Shown piece by piece: positions 8,902 to 18,459 of a stretch of DNA of 64,000 nucleotides. The notes under the pieces are model-generated. The model was not told the DNA's origin, ran no database searches, and worked only from the letters and a program-made list of their open reading frames with translations. A program made the translations under genes and the position numbers. The DNA is taken from assembly GCA_937967665.1 (NCBI GenBank), contig CALBSZ010000696.1:1-64000 (forward strand), given 5' to 3'. Origin of the DNA: an uncultured Planctomycetaceae bacterium. Lineage in GTDB: Bacteria; Planctomycetota; Planctomycetia; Pirellulales; Pirellulaceae. Every line of letters starts with the position of its first letter. The first letter of the stretch is position 1.

Positions 8902-10467
8902 CTATGGGAAGCGGCGCACCTTGACGTCGTTCTTCTGCGGTGGTCCTTGCGTGCTGCGACCGTTGGTGATGATTTCTTCCAGCAGTGCTTGCATCTCCGA
9001 GAGGCGTTGGGGTTGCGCAGCGGCAAGGTTTTTGGATTCGCTGAGGTCCGTAGAAAGATCGTAAAGCTGCACCGGTTGGCTTTGGTCGCCGCCCTTGCCC
9101 CAGCCGCCGGAACCGCGAGCCGCGATGTATTTCCAGTTGCCGGCCCGCAAACTCGGCGTGCCGTTGATGGAACAACTGACCGCAGTCTCACGCACGGGTC
9201 CATCTTCGCCTCTCATCAGTGGAAGAAGACTGAAGCTGTCCTCGCCGGCGTTGTCAGGCAAATCCGATCCCAGAATGTCTGCAATCGTGGCCAACAAGTC
9301 GGCTTGATGGACGAGCTGGTCGTTAACGCTGCCTGCCTCCACAATGCCGGGCCAGCGGACAATGAAGGGGACGCGATGTCCGCCTTCCCACGCATCGGCT
9401 TTGTAGCCCCGCAGAGGCCCGCTCGGGTAGTGACCTTTCTTTTCCAGGTCGGCCACACCGATGTACGGCGCGCAGCCGTTGTCGCTCGTAAAAATGACGA
9501 GTGTGTTCTCTGCTGCTCCGCTTTCTTCCAAGGCCTCGAGCACCTGCCCGATAACCGCGTCCGTTTCCATGACGAAATCGGCGTAGAGGTTAAGGTCGCT
9601 CTTACCCTTCCATGGTTCGTTGACGGACAGAGGCGTATGGGGGGACGTGAACGGCAGGTAGAGCAGGAACGGCTGCGGCGTCTTCGCTTCGCGTTTGATA
9701 AATTCCGCCGCCCGCTCACCCAGGGCGGGCAGGATCGGTTCCAGTGTCCATCCCTCCAGCGCCGGCCCTTGCTGGCTCGCCTGGTTCTTGGCAAACAGCT
9801 TTGGATCGGCGTATTCGGAAGGAATGCCGACGGTACGATCGTTTTCGATGAAACAATAGGGGGGCCAGTTAGGTACGTCCGTGCCGAAGTATTCATCAAA
9901 TCCGACCGCGGTCGGCCCACCCGGAATGGGTTGCGAGAACGCCTCACGCCACGCCGCACGATGCTCATCCGTCGCCTGGATGTTTTTCTTTCCGCGATAG
10001 CCGGTCGTCCGAAATAACGCTGCTTTGCCCGCGGGAATCGGCCAGTTCCAGCCAAGATGCCATTTACCAATGCAGGCGGTTTGATATCCATGTTGTTTCG
10101 CCAACGAGCCCAGGGTCATGCGGTCGGGCGTGATCAGCGGCGCTCCCCACAGCCCTACAATTCCGCGCTGCAATCGCGACCGCCAGTGATAGCGTCCGGT
10201 GAGAATCGTGTACCGGGAAGGCGAGCAGACACCCGACGACGAATGCCCGTCGGTGAAGCGCATTCCGTCCGAGGCCAGTTGATCGATGTGCGGCGTGGGT
10301 ATCTTACCACGCTGCCTGTTGTAACATTGCACGTCGCCGTAACCGAGGTCATCGGCATACAGCACGACCATGTTCGGCCGTTCCGCGGCGCCGGCCAGCG
10401 TCGCAGCAAGGGCGAGAAGAAGCGGCAGCAGGAACGTGAGTAGTAGAGGTGCAGTTTTCTTCGTCAT
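8902..10467 (-). CDS. Exported sulfatase (formylglycine-dependent, S1 family)
   Basis: A 521-residue type I sulfatase. The N-terminal signal peptide (residues about 1-28) leads into 'RPNMVVLYADDLGYGD', which supplies the metal-binding aspartates. The active-site motif C-S-P-S-R (Cys81) is the site of conversion to formylglycine. Later landmarks are 'IGKWHLGW', 'FTSDNG' and 'GGHRVPFIVRWPG'. The likely role is removal of sulfate esters from algal or other polysaccharides in the periplasm. The ATG at 10467 begins a normal signal peptide; a GTG at 10518 overlapping the upstream TAG would add 17 unneeded residues. It is the last gene of the PSD1-DUF1501-sulfatase cluster. An anaerobic or aerobic maturase is not seen in the window. 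Confidence 0.92.
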   Translation of the reverse strand: MTKKTAPLLLTFLLPLLLALAATLAGAAERPNMVVLYADDLGYGDVQCYNRQRGKIPTPHIDQLASDGMRFTDGHSSSGVCSPSRYTILTGRYHWRSRLQRGIVGLWGAPLITPDRMTLGSLAKQHGYQTACIGKWHLGWNWPIPAGKAALFRTTGYRGKKNIQATDEHRAAWREAFSQPIPGGPTAVGFDEYFGTDVPNWPPYCFIENDRTVGIPSEYADPKLFAKNQASQQGPALEGWTLEPILPALGERAAEFIKREAKTPQPFLLYLPFTSPHTPLSVNEPWKGKSDLNLYADFVMETDAVIGQVLEALEESGAAENTLVIFTSDNGCAPYIGVADLEKKGHYPSGPLRGYKADAWEGGHRVPFIVRWPGIVEAGSVNDQLVHQADLLATIADILGSDLPDNAGEDSFSLLPLMRGEDGPVRETAVSCSINGTPSLRAGNWKYIAARGSGGWGKGGDQSQPVQLYDLSTDLSESKNLAAAQPQRLSEMQALLEEIITNGRSTQGPPQKNDVKVRRFP

Positions 10468-10517
10468 TTGTTTGGTCCCATTCCGAAATGGATGCTCGAC
10501 TTGGAGAGGGCGAGCCA

Positions 10518-11996
10518 CTAAGCCAGCAGTTCCTCAACGACATGACCATGGACGTCGGTCAGGCGATAGCGACGTCCCTGGTGCCGGTAGGTCAGACGCT
10601 CGTGATCAATGCCCAGCAGGTGCAGCAGGGTCGCCTGGAAGTCGTGAACGTGGACGCCGTCTTCGACCACGTTGTATCCGAATTCGTCGGTACGGCCGTG
10701 TTGTGTGCCAGGCTTGATGCCACCGCCGGCCATCCAGATGGAGTAACAGCGAGGGTGATGGTCACGGCCGAAGTTGTTGCCGTTCAAGCGGCCTTGGCAG
10801 TAATTGGTGCGGCCGAATTCGCCCGCCCAGACGACCAGCGTGTCTTCGAGCATGCCGCGCTGGGCAAGGTCCTTAATCAGCGCCGCAGACGGTTGATCCG
10901 TTTCCGAGCACTGCTTACGAATACCGGCAGGCAGGCCGCCGTGCTGATCCCATCCCTGGTGGTAAAGCTGAATAAACCGCACGCCTCGTTCCGCAAGCCG
11001 ACGGGCCAGCAGGCAGTTAGCCGCAAATGATCCAGGCTTGGCAACGTCCGGCCCGTAGGAATCGAGGGTCTCTCTGGTCTCTGCCGAAACGTCGAGGACG
11101 TCGGGAATCGACGTCTGCATCTGAAAGGCGAGTTCGTACTGAGCAATACGTGATTCGAGCAACGGGTCGGACTGCTCGCCCAACTGAAGCTGGTGCAAGG
11201 CTTCGAGTGCATCGAGCATTCGCCTTCGACTTGACCGATCCAGGCCGTCGGGGTTGTCCAAATACAAAACGGGATCCTTGCCGGATCGGAAGCGGACACC
11301 CTGATGGCGGGCCGGAATGAATCCGCTGCCCCACAACCGCGAAACCAGCGGCTGGCCGCCTTTGCCCTTGGTCACCATGACCACGAACGACGGGAGATCT
11401 TCATTGGCGCTGCCCAGTCCGTAGCTCAGCCAAGCCCCAATGCTCGGACGTCCGGGAAACTGGGAACCGGTTTGGATGAACGTCACGCCGGGGCCGTGGT
11501 TGATCGCTTCGGTATACATCGAATTCACAATGCAAAGGTGATCGGCAACTCCGGCCGTATGCGGCAGCAGTTCGCTGAACCACTGCCCGGAATCGCCGTG
11601 CTGCCTGAATTTGAAGGGCGAACCAACGAGCGGAAGGCTCGACTGGTTGCCGCTCATGCCGGTTAGCCGCTGGCCTTTGCGCACCGAGTCCGGCAGCTGC
11701 TGTCCGTGGAGCTCGTTCAAGTGCGGCTTGTAATCCAACAAGTCGATCTGCGATGGACCACCGCTCTGGAAGAGGAAGATGACGCGTTTGGCCTTTGGCA
11801 GATGGTGGTAGTCCGCAAGGATGCCGCCGGTTGGTGGTAACGGGTTATTCCCCCTGGATTCGGAACTCAGCAGATCCACCAGTCCCAAGGCTCCCAGTCC
11901 CATCCCGAACTGTCCCAGAAATCCGCGCCGAGACATCCCCAGAGGGGATGCATATCCCGTGCATCGCGTGTCTGTCGGCTGGTGATTCATGTGCAT
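10518..11996 (-). CDS. DUF1501 protein with Tat signal
   Basis: A 492-residue DUF1501 protein with an alkaline-phosphatase/sulfatase-like fold, of unknown enzymatic role. A twin-arginine signal, SRRGFLGQFGMGLGALGL, starts near residue 22. It is followed by 'AKRVIFLFQSGGPSQIDLLDYKP', 'INHGPGVTFIQTGSQFPGRPSIGAW', 'WAGEFGRTNYCQG' and 'GRDHHPRCYSIWMAGGGIKPG', which are the conserved blocks of the family. The ATG at 11996 overlaps the TAA of the PSD1 gene (TAATG), showing translational coupling; an ATG at 11990 is an alternative. DUF1501 proteins usually pair with PSD1 cytochromes in planctomycetes, as here. Confidence 0.92.
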   Translation of the reverse strand: MHMNHQPTDTRCTGYASPLGMSRRGFLGQFGMGLGALGLVDLLSSESRGNNPLPPTGGILADYHHLPKAKRVIFLFQSGGPSQIDLLDYKPHLNELHGQQLPDSVRKGQRLTGMSGNQSSLPLVGSPFKFRQHGDSGQWFSELLPHTAGVADHLCIVNSMYTEAINHGPGVTFIQTGSQFPGRPSIGAWLSYGLGSANEDLPSFVVMVTKGKGGQPLVSRLWGSGFIPARHQGVRFRSGKDPVLYLDNPDGLDRSSRRRMLDALEALHQLQLGEQSDPLLESRIAQYELAFQMQTSIPDVLDVSAETRETLDSYGPDVAKPGSFAANCLLARRLAERGVRFIQLYHQGWDQHGGLPAGIRKQCSETDQPSAALIKDLAQRGMLEDTLVVWAGEFGRTNYCQGRLNGNNFGRDHHPRCYSIWMAGGGIKPGTQHGRTDEFGYNVVEDGVHVHDFQATLLHLLGIDHERLTYRHQGRRYRLTDVHGHVVEELLA

Positions 11997-14900
11997 TATC
12001 TCTTTGTAACGCATTCGTCGTGATTGATCAGGGTATTGGCAACACTCGACCAGGCCGCGAGCGTGGCGAGATCGGCATCGGACATTCGCTGTGTGTCGAA
12101 ACCCGTTCCGCCGACCGCTGAGTCACCGGTGGAACGTCGATAACTGCCATACTCGCCGTTGCTCAGGTACTTGGCTGCCGCTTCAGGAGCGTCGAGGAAG
12201 TGCTCGCGCTGCGCGTGAAAGAGTTCCGTGAGAATCGATCGCTCGACGTCGCTTGGGGTGCGGCTTGTCAGAGTTCGAAACATGTCGATGGCGATGCCGT
12301 CCGTCTGGTCCTTCCCGTGCCTGTGAATCAGCCGCTGACTGAGTGCGCGTGACGCCTCGACGAATTGCGGGCCGTTGAGCATGGCCAGTGCCTGCAGCGG
12401 CGACGAGGTGTGTTCGCGTTTGACTCGGCAGACGTCGCGTTTGGCGGCATCCAGGGCCAGCATCACCGGAGCGGGTCCCGTGCGTTTCCAGTAGGTGTAC
12501 AACGACCGCCGATAGAGGCCCTCGCCTTTGTCCGGCTTCGATGCTTTGAAGGAAGCGGCCAGTTCGTAGGGTCTGACCGGCGGGCCGCCGATCTTGTCCA
12601 CCAGCAGGCCGCTGACCGCCAGCACATTGTCTCGCAGCATTTCCGCTGGGAGCCGATAAGCCGGGGCGCGAGCCAGCAATTCGTTGGCGGGGTCGCGCTG
12701 CAGCAGTTGCTGCGAAGCCGAAGTGGATTGCCGGTATGCCCGCGACATCACCATCTGTTTCAACAGACGTTGAACGTCCCAGCCATGGGCGACGAAATCG
12801 TTAGCCAGCCAGTCGAGGAGCTCTGGATGCGTTGGCGGCGCTCCCTGACGACCAAAGTCTTCTGGCGTACGAACGAGACCCTGGCCAAAGATTAGCTGCC
12901 AGAAGTGATTGACGGCGACCCGCGCTGTCAATGGATGCTCGGGCGATGTCAGCCAGCGCGCCAGACCAAGGCGGTTCTTCGGGAGCGACTCGTCCATCGC
13001 CGGGAACACGGCTGGTGTCTCCGCGGACACCTCTTCGAGCCGCTCGCTGTAAAGACCTCGCCGCAAAATGTACGCCGGCTTGGGTTCCGGCAACTCGCGC
13101 ATGACCATGATCTCGGTCAGTCCATCGAGCGATCGACAAAGCTGCTCGCGTGCGGCCCGCAGTCGGGCTCGATGCGCGTCGTGTTCCGTGGAGTCATTGA
13201 GCCGCAGGTGTTCCACCAGCACTTGCTGCTGGTGTGGGGGCAAGCCACCCGCGGCGATCGCATCCTGAAAACTCTTGCGAGTCGTCTCGTCGTCATGCAG
13301 AACGCCAACTTCCAATTCAGACAGCTGCCGATCGTAAACGCGGAACGACGACACCTGACCGCCCGTCAAGCCGCGGTCACGAAAACGTTGGCCGATGGCA
13401 ATGTGATTGCCGCCGCCTCCCGTAATGTTCTTCGTGAGACGGTTTTTAATGACGTCCACGGCGGCTCGTTTGCCGTCAACAAAGATCGACAATCCGTTGG
13501 CGTCGACGCTGCCGTCGTAAACCACGGCGATGTCCGTCCAGCGATTGACGGGAAGCGGTTCGCGAGTCTTCACACTGATCGCGTTGCCGGGCCAGAAATG
13601 CACCAGCGACGCACTCAGCTTGCCGTCTTCGATCAGCAGTTGATAACCGCGACTTCCCGCGTCGGTCCAGGCGCGCGACCGATGGAACACGACCGCGCGC
13701 TCCTTCACGTCCGGAACGTGGATCGAGAGCGACACCGAGAACGGCTGATAGCGGGTAAAGTTTCCGGTCTTCAGTCCGACGGCGTCGTCTCCGGTCAATC
13801 GGACCGCAGGATTGCCGCGTGCGTCGGTAGTCTTCGTGTTGCGGCCAGCGACTTGGGAAAAGTCAACGACTTCGATGGGCGGCTTTCCGCGAACTTCCAG
13901 CGCCTGCTCCACTGCCTCTGCGTCGCCCGGATCGAATGAAGTCTCAGGGGCCTGCCTGGGGAGCGCAGCTACCTTGGCCTGGAGCTCGGCCCGCGACTGG
14001 TGCGGAGCGTTGCGTGTCAACGCCAGGGTCGGAGTTGGCACGGACCTGGTGAAGTAAGAGTAGAGGCCCGATTCGTCGATGTTGTTGAAGAACGCAAAAA
14101 GCTGGTAGTACTCCTGCTGAGAAATGGGATCGTACTTGTGGTCGTGACAGCGGGCGCATTCCATGGTCAGTCCCAGGAATGCGGTGGCAAACGTCTGCGT
14201 CCGATCGGCGACATACTCGACGCGGAACTCCTCTTCCGTACTGCCGCCTTCAACTTTCTGCGGATGCAGCCGATTGAACGTCGTGGCCAGAATCTGGTCG
14301 TCCGTGGCGCCCGGAAGCAGGTCGCCGGCCAGTTGTTCGATCACAAACTGGTCGTACGGCATGTTGGCGTTGAAGGCTCGGATCACCCAGTCGCGCCAAG
14401 GCCAGACATAGCGGTCACGATCGACCTGATAACCATAGGTATCGCTGTAGCGGGCGATGTCCAGCCAGTCCGATGCCATTCGCTGGCCGTAGTGGTCTGA
14501 TTCGAGGAGGCGATCAACGACGTTCTCGAAGGCCTGCGGCGAGTCGTCGGCCAGGAAGGCGTCGATCTCACCGAGCGTGGGCGGCATGCCGGTCATATCG
14601 AACGTGCCTCGCCGTATTAGTTTCTCCTTCGCGGCGAGCGGCGCGAAACTTAATTCTTCTTTTTCGCGACGGGACAGCAGAAACCGGTCGATGGCACCGG
14701 CGACGAGGTCCATTGAGCGAACTTCGGGGAGAGCCGGTTGGGAGCGAGGCGCGAAGGCCCAATGCTGCTTCCACTCGGCTCCCTGCGTGATCCACGCGGC
14801 GATCAACTGCCGTTCGCGCTGGGACAGCGAAAGCTTCGAAGCGGGCGGCGGCATGACCTCGTCGGCGTCTTCCGACAGGATGCGCCGCAGCAGCTCGCTG

Positions 14901-15133
14901 TCAGCGGGATTTCCGGGCGACAGCACGCCCAACGCCTCCTCGCGTACATCGAGCCGCAGATCCGCCTGGCGCGTGGCCGCGTCCGGACCATGGCAAACGT
15001 AGCAGCGGTCCGAAAGAATCGGCCGGATCTCCCGGTCGAAATCAACTTCGTCCATGGCTGATTGAGCCGGCGCGGCGGAAGGAATTCCGGCCAGTACCAG
15101 GCCAATCAAAAGCAAAACAAAGCGGGCAAACAT
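11996..15133 (-). CDS. PSD1 protein: cytochrome c, DUF1549, LamG-like and DUF1553 domains
   Basis: A 1045-residue exported multidomain protein. After a signal peptide (1-25) comes a planctomycete cytochrome c domain with a C-x-x-C-H heme site (Cys44, Cys47, His48) and a likely distal Met in 'EVMPPPASK'. DUF1549 follows (about 165-375, with 'ARYSDTYGYQVDRDRYVWPWRDWVIRAF'-type sequence). A concanavalin/LamG-like lectin fold lies at about 457-605, and DUF1553 at about 690-960 ('NHFWQLIFGQGLVRTPEDFG'). It is thought to act with DUF1501 partners in degrading complex polysaccharides, but the reaction is unproven. The start at 15133 begins a proper signal peptide; the longer frame to 15208 does not. 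It is the first gene of the operon. Confidence 0.92.
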   Translation of the reverse strand: MFARFVLLLIGLVLAGIPSAAPAQSAMDEVDFDREIRPILSDRCYVCHGPDAATRQADLRLDVREEALGVLSPGNPADSELLRRILSEDADEVMPPPASKLSLSQRERQLIAAWITQGAEWKQHWAFAPRSQPALPEVRSMDLVAGAIDRFLLSRREKEELSFAPLAAKEKLIRRGTFDMTGMPPTLGEIDAFLADDSPQAFENVVDRLLESDHYGQRMASDWLDIARYSDTYGYQVDRDRYVWPWRDWVIRAFNANMPYDQFVIEQLAGDLLPGATDDQILATTFNRLHPQKVEGGSTEEEFRVEYVADRTQTFATAFLGLTMECARCHDHKYDPISQQEYYQLFAFFNNIDESGLYSYFTRSVPTPTLALTRNAPHQSRAELQAKVAALPRQAPETSFDPGDAEAVEQALEVRGKPPIEVVDFSQVAGRNTKTTDARGNPAVRLTGDDAVGLKTGNFTRYQPFSVSLSIHVPDVKERAVVFHRSRAWTDAGSRGYQLLIEDGKLSASLVHFWPGNAISVKTREPLPVNRWTDIAVVYDGSVDANGLSIFVDGKRAAVDVIKNRLTKNITGGGGNHIAIGQRFRDRGLTGGQVSSFRVYDRQLSELEVGVLHDDETTRKSFQDAIAAGGLPPHQQQVLVEHLRLNDSTEHDAHRARLRAAREQLCRSLDGLTEIMVMRELPEPKPAYILRRGLYSERLEEVSAETPAVFPAMDESLPKNRLGLARWLTSPEHPLTARVAVNHFWQLIFGQGLVRTPEDFGRQGAPPTHPELLDWLANDFVAHGWDVQRLLKQMVMSRAYRQSTSASQQLLQRDPANELLARAPAYRLPAEMLRDNVLAVSGLLVDKIGGPPVRPYELAASFKASKPDKGEGLYRRSLYTYWKRTGPAPVMLALDAAKRDVCRVKREHTSSPLQALAMLNGPQFVEASRALSQRLIHRHGKDQTDGIAIDMFRTLTSRTPSDVERSILTELFHAQREHFLDAPEAAAKYLSNGEYGSYRRSTGDSAVGGTGFDTQRMSDADLATLAAWSSVANTLINHDECVTKR

Positions 15134-15515
15134 AGGACTCGTGATCCTGGCTTCGACTTCGAGCGACACACGCTCATCAATTCTGATTGGAATTCCCGAC
15201 TCCGGCAAGAAGGAAAGGCACCGCGGGGTTCATTGCACAGACGAATCGCGACGCAAGCAATCAACAAGTCGATGCAGGCATGTGGCATCTTCTCGGCAGC
15301 ACACGAATTCTCCGCAGCACACGAGTTCTCCGCAGCACACGAGGATTCAGGCTCTCCACTTCCTGTCTCGGATCACTTCCAGTCTCGGATCTCTCTGTTT
15401 TCGATCTTCTTGCCGCGTTCACGATAACACAAATTCCCGTGCAGTGTCAGGACGACGTCTTCCGGCGTCTTGCGGGCACCAAACGAGAACCGACCCTGTT
15501 TTTTTCAGGAACCGA
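15134..15515. other. Intergenic region with an 18-bp tandem repeat
   Basis: Upstream of the PSD1 operon and downstream of the PSP1-domain gene. No gene is supported. The one clear structure is the tandem repeat at 15297-15350. The words TCTCGGATC also recur at about 15376 and 15394. Confidence 0.6.
15297..15350. repeat. Three tandem copies of an 18-bp unit
   Basis: Units start at 15297, 15315 and 15333. Each begins CAGCACACGA and continues with a variant of (A/G)TTCTCCG; the third diverges to GGATTCAGG. The repeat lies about 165-220 bases upstream of the PSD1 start. It may be a slippage-prone spacer or a repeated binding site. Confidence 0.75.
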
Positions 15516-16061
15516 TCACTTGGGGTGACACATGCCGACGGCGGCGCAGGTGGAGCAGCCGCCGGTGCCGCAGCCGCTCGCCGCCGCGTCGGTTCCGCAG
15601 TCGGGGCCGCAGCCTGTCACCAGGGTTTCCGCGAAGGTGCCGATCTTCGCTTCCGACTCGTACACCGCGGCCAGATCGGCGGTCAGATTCTCGAGGAGCG
15701 GCGTGCTGCCTCCGAGGAAGTAGAAGTAGAGCGACTTGCCATCAAAGGTCGCTTCCACATCCATCAGCGTCGCCGAGACCTTCCGTTCGGCCAGCAGGCG
15801 GCAACAGGCCAGGAACGCCGAATCCTTGTGCTTTTCGATGCGGCTGAGCAACAATTCGTCTTCCACGGTCATGCGGCGCAACAACTCGCCGTCGGGCGTT
15901 CCCGTGCCGCGCGCGGAGTCGTCCAGCACCCTGCCCACCTCGAGCCCGCGCGCAGTACGGCAGATCACGCGGGTTTCGCGCGGATAACGTACGGCATCGA
16001 CCGCGCTAAAGCGGCCGATGTTTCCAAATGCTCCAACCTGGACAAGATGTTCGAGGGGCAC
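15516..16061 (-). CDS. PSP1-domain protein with Cys-rich tail
   Basis: A 181-residue protein. The first about 145 residues match the PSP1 C-terminal domain (RicT/YaaT-like): 'GRFSAVDAVRYPRETRVICRTARGLEVGRVL' and 'TFDGKSLYFYFLGG' with a helical middle. In Firmicutes this family (RicT) acts with RicA/RicF in an RNase-maturation complex carrying Fe-S clusters; its role in planctomycetes is not known. The last 31 residues hold six cysteines (C-x3-C, C-x4-C-x2-C and a final C), suggesting metal or Fe-S binding. The start is a GTG at 16061 with a weak GGAAAGG upstream. The gene is divergent from bioB. Confidence 0.8.
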   Translation of the reverse strand: MPLEHLVQVGAFGNIGRFSAVDAVRYPRETRVICRTARGLEVGRVLDDSARGTGTPDGELLRRMTVEDELLLSRIEKHKDSAFLACCRLLAERKVSATLMDVEATFDGKSLYFYFLGGSTPLLENLTADLAAVYESEAKIGTFAETLVTGCGPDCGTDAAASGCGTGGCSTCAAVGMCHPK

Positions 16062-16205
16062 AGCGGCCTTTCCCGGAAAAACGAACGGGACGATCGGGGC
16101 GGAACGTGGCTGGAAGAACCACCGCCTTACATGGTATCATTCTGCCGGACTGGGCACGGTTCGCCAAGGTGCCCGCAACCGACAAATGACGATTGAGAGA
16201 CGACC

Positions 16206-17225
16206 ATGCACAGCACGCTTTCGGAACACGGCACTCGTAACTGGCAGGATCTGGCCGAGCAAATCCTGGCGGGGGAGCAACTCAACAAGGACGACGCGTT
16301 GGCCATCCTGCGGGCGCCCGATACGGAACTGCTGGAGATCCTGTCGGCGGCCTACCGCATTCGCCATCGGCATTTTGGTAATACCGTACAACTCTATTTT
16401 CTGATGAACGCCAAAAGCGGCCTCTGCCCGGAGGATTGCGGATACTGTTCACAGTCCAAGGTCGCCACTTCCGATATCCCCAAATACAACATTCTGAGCC
16501 GCGAAAAGCTGATGGACGGCGCCCGGGTGGCGCACGAACGCAAGTCCAAGACCTACTGCATCGTCATTTCCGCGCGGGGGCCCAACGAACGCGAAATAGC
16601 GGCGGTGGAATCGATCGTGCCCCAAATCAAGGAACAGTACGACCTGAAGATCTGCGCCTGCCTGGGGCTGCTCACGCAAGACCAGGCGGACCGGCTCAAG
16701 GCCTGCGGTGTCGACCGCGTCAACCATAACCTCAATACCAGCGAGGAATTCTACGACGAGATCTGTTCGACGCACTCGTACGCGGACCGGGTCGACACGT
16801 TACGGGCCGTGCGAACCGCCGGCATGGAACTTTGCAGCGGCGGCATCATCGGGATGGGGGAAGAGGACATGGACGTGGTGAAGATGGCGTTCGAACTTCG
16901 CGATCTGGGCGTCGAGTCAATTCCGGTCAACTTCCTCAACCCAATCGACGGCACACCGCTGGCCGGCAGCAACCGGCTGAATCCTCGCTATTGCTTGAAA
17001 ACACTCTGCATGTTCCGCTTTGCCAACCCCGATCGCGAAATCCGCATCGCGGGCGGACGCGAAATCCATCTCGGCAACCTGCAGGCAATGGGCCTGTACG
17101 CCGCCAATTCGGTATTTGTGGGTGACTACTTGACCACGAAGGGACAGGTTCCCGAGGCGGACTACAAGATGATCGAAGAGATGGGATTCGAAATCACGCG
17201 CACGGACGAAGTCCAGTCCGCCTGA
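16206..17225 (+). CDS. bioB: Biotin synthase
   Basis: Radical-SAM enzyme inserting sulfur into dethiobiotin, the last step of biotin synthesis; cytoplasmic. The 339-residue product carries the radical SAM motif C-P-E-D-C-G-Y-C (Cys74, Cys78, Cys81). Further BioB blocks are 'YCIVISARGP', 'KICACLGLL', 'NHNLNTSEEFY', 'ELCSGGIIGMGE', 'FLNPIDGTPLAG' and 'RIAGGREIHLG', which includes the arginine ligand of the [2Fe-2S] cluster. Length and order of blocks fit the family. No other bio genes are adjacent. A near-perfect palindrome (17302-17355) follows and may end the transcript. Confidence 0.97.
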   Translation: MHSTLSEHGTRNWQDLAEQILAGEQLNKDDALAILRAPDTELLEILSAAYRIRHRHFGNTVQLYFLMNAKSGLCPEDCGYCSQSKVATSDIPKYNILSREKLMDGARVAHERKSKTYCIVISARGPNEREIAAVESIVPQIKEQYDLKICACLGLLTQDQADRLKACGVDRVNHNLNTSEEFYDEICSTHSYADRVDTLRAVRTAGMELCSGGIIGMGEEDMDVVKMAFELRDLGVESIPVNFLNPIDGTPLAGSNRLNPRYCLKTLCMFRFANPDREIRIAGGREIHLGNLQAMGLYAANSVFVGDYLTTKGQVPEADYKMIEEMGFEITRTDEVQSA

Positions 17226-17255
17226 TGGAACAGTGCCACGCGTGATCTGGGGCAA

Positions 17256-17355
17256 TACGGTAGTACGGTATTACGGTAGTACCGTGTCGCGGGTCTGAGT
17301 ACCTGTTTAACCCCAAGCCGCAGGCGCCGGCGCCTGCGGCTTGGGGTCAAACAGG
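17256..17355. repeat. Direct repeat and 54-bp near-perfect palindrome between bioB and the oxidoreductase gene
   Basis: TACGGTAGTACGGTAT (17256-17271) is followed by a second copy TACGGTAGTACCG. Then 17302-17355 reads as two 27-base arms with one mismatch and no loop. The inner 36 bases are perfectly self-complementary; the left inner arm is CCCCAAGCCGCAGGCGCC. Such a structure would form a cruciform or a very stable hairpin and resembles a REP unit. It lacks a T-tract, so it is not a classic terminator. Confidence 0.9.
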
Positions 17356-17429
17356 GAACTGGCCCTAGCTAGCAAGACCGGATTTCGAAACAAGGCTGAG
17401 TAAGACCAAATAACCGCGAAGGACGAACC

Positions 17430-18422
17430 ATGAAAGCTGCGTACATCGAACAGACAGGACCGCCCGATTGCATTCGCTACGGGGATTTGCCCACGCCGGA
17501 ACCGACGGGCTCGCAAGTCCTGGTAAAGGTCGGCGCCGTCTCGGTCAATCCCATCGACACGTATATTCGCAACGGCGCCAACTATTGGGAATTGCCCAAT
17601 CCTTTTGTAATCGGTTGCGATGTTGCCGGCACGGTGACCGCCGTCGGCCCGGACGCAAAACGCTTTCAGGTCGGCGATCGGGTCTGGGGTTCCAACCAGG
17701 GGCTGCTGGGGAGGCAAGGGACGTTTGCCGAGTTCGCTGCGATTGACGAACAGTGGCTGTACCCGACGCCTGACGGTGTGGACGACGAAGCCGTCGCCGC
17801 CTGCGCCTTGGTCGGCATTACGGCTCATCTGGGCCTGTTCCACGCGGGACGCTTACAGGCGGGCGAAACGATTTTTGTCCACGGCGGCACCGGTGGCGTC
17901 GGCGCGATGGTCCTGCAAATGGCCAAGATCGCGGGTGCGCGCGTGCTGGCCACGGGGGGCAGCGACGACAAGTGCGCGCGCTGCCAGAGCCTGGGCGCGG
18001 ACGCGGCCGTCAATTACAAGACGCAGGATGTGGCGGCCGCGGTGGAGGCGTTCGCGGCTGACGGAGTCAACGTGTTCTGGGAGACGCTCCGCGAACCCGA
18101 TTTCGATACGATCGTCAGCTACCTGGCAGAGCGGGGGCGGATCGTCTTGATGGCCGGTCGCGACGCGCGGCCTCCGTTTCCGGTAGGTCCCTTTTATGTC
18201 AAAGGCTGCACGCTGGTCGGTTTCGTGATGTTCAAGGCCACGCCCGACGAACAGCGAGCCTGCGCGGCGGATATCAACCAGTGGCTGGCGTCGGGAAAAC
18301 TGCAGCCGCAGATCAGCGAAGTCATGCCGCTATCGGACGCCGCCAAGGCGCATCAGCTTCAAGAAGCCAACACGCTTGGCAAAGCCGGCAGCCTGGCCGG
18401 CAAAATCGTGCTCAAGCCATAG
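17430..18422 (+). CDS. NADPH:quinone reductase-like medium-chain oxidoreductase
   Basis: A 330-residue zinc-independent MDR-family oxidoreductase. The N-terminal GroES-like part includes 'SVNPIDTYIRNG' and 'GCDVAGTVTAVGPDAKRFQVGDRVWG'. The Rossmann part contains 'VHGGTGGVGAMVLQMAKIAGARVLATGGS', the typical quinone oxidoreductase NADPH site. Catalytic zinc Cys/His residues of alcohol dehydrogenases are absent. The substrate is not predictable. AAGGA lies seven bases before the ATG. It is monocistronic by context, converging on the next gene. Confidence 0.9.
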   Translation: MKAAYIEQTGPPDCIRYGDLPTPEPTGSQVLVKVGAVSVNPIDTYIRNGANYWELPNPFVIGCDVAGTVTAVGPDAKRFQVGDRVWGSNQGLLGRQGTFAEFAAIDEQWLYPTPDGVDDEAVAACALVGITAHLGLFHAGRLQAGETIFVHGGTGGVGAMVLQMAKIAGARVLATGGSDDKCARCQSLGADAAVNYKTQDVAAAVEAFAADGVNVFWETLREPDFDTIVSYLAERGRIVLMAGRDARPPFPVGPFYVKGCTLVGFVMFKATPDEQRACAADINQWLASGKLQPQISEVMPLSDAAKAHQLQEANTLGKAGSLAGKIVLKP

Positions 18423-18459
18423 TTCATCTCGGCGCCGCTGCCCTTGGTTTGCCGAGCGA

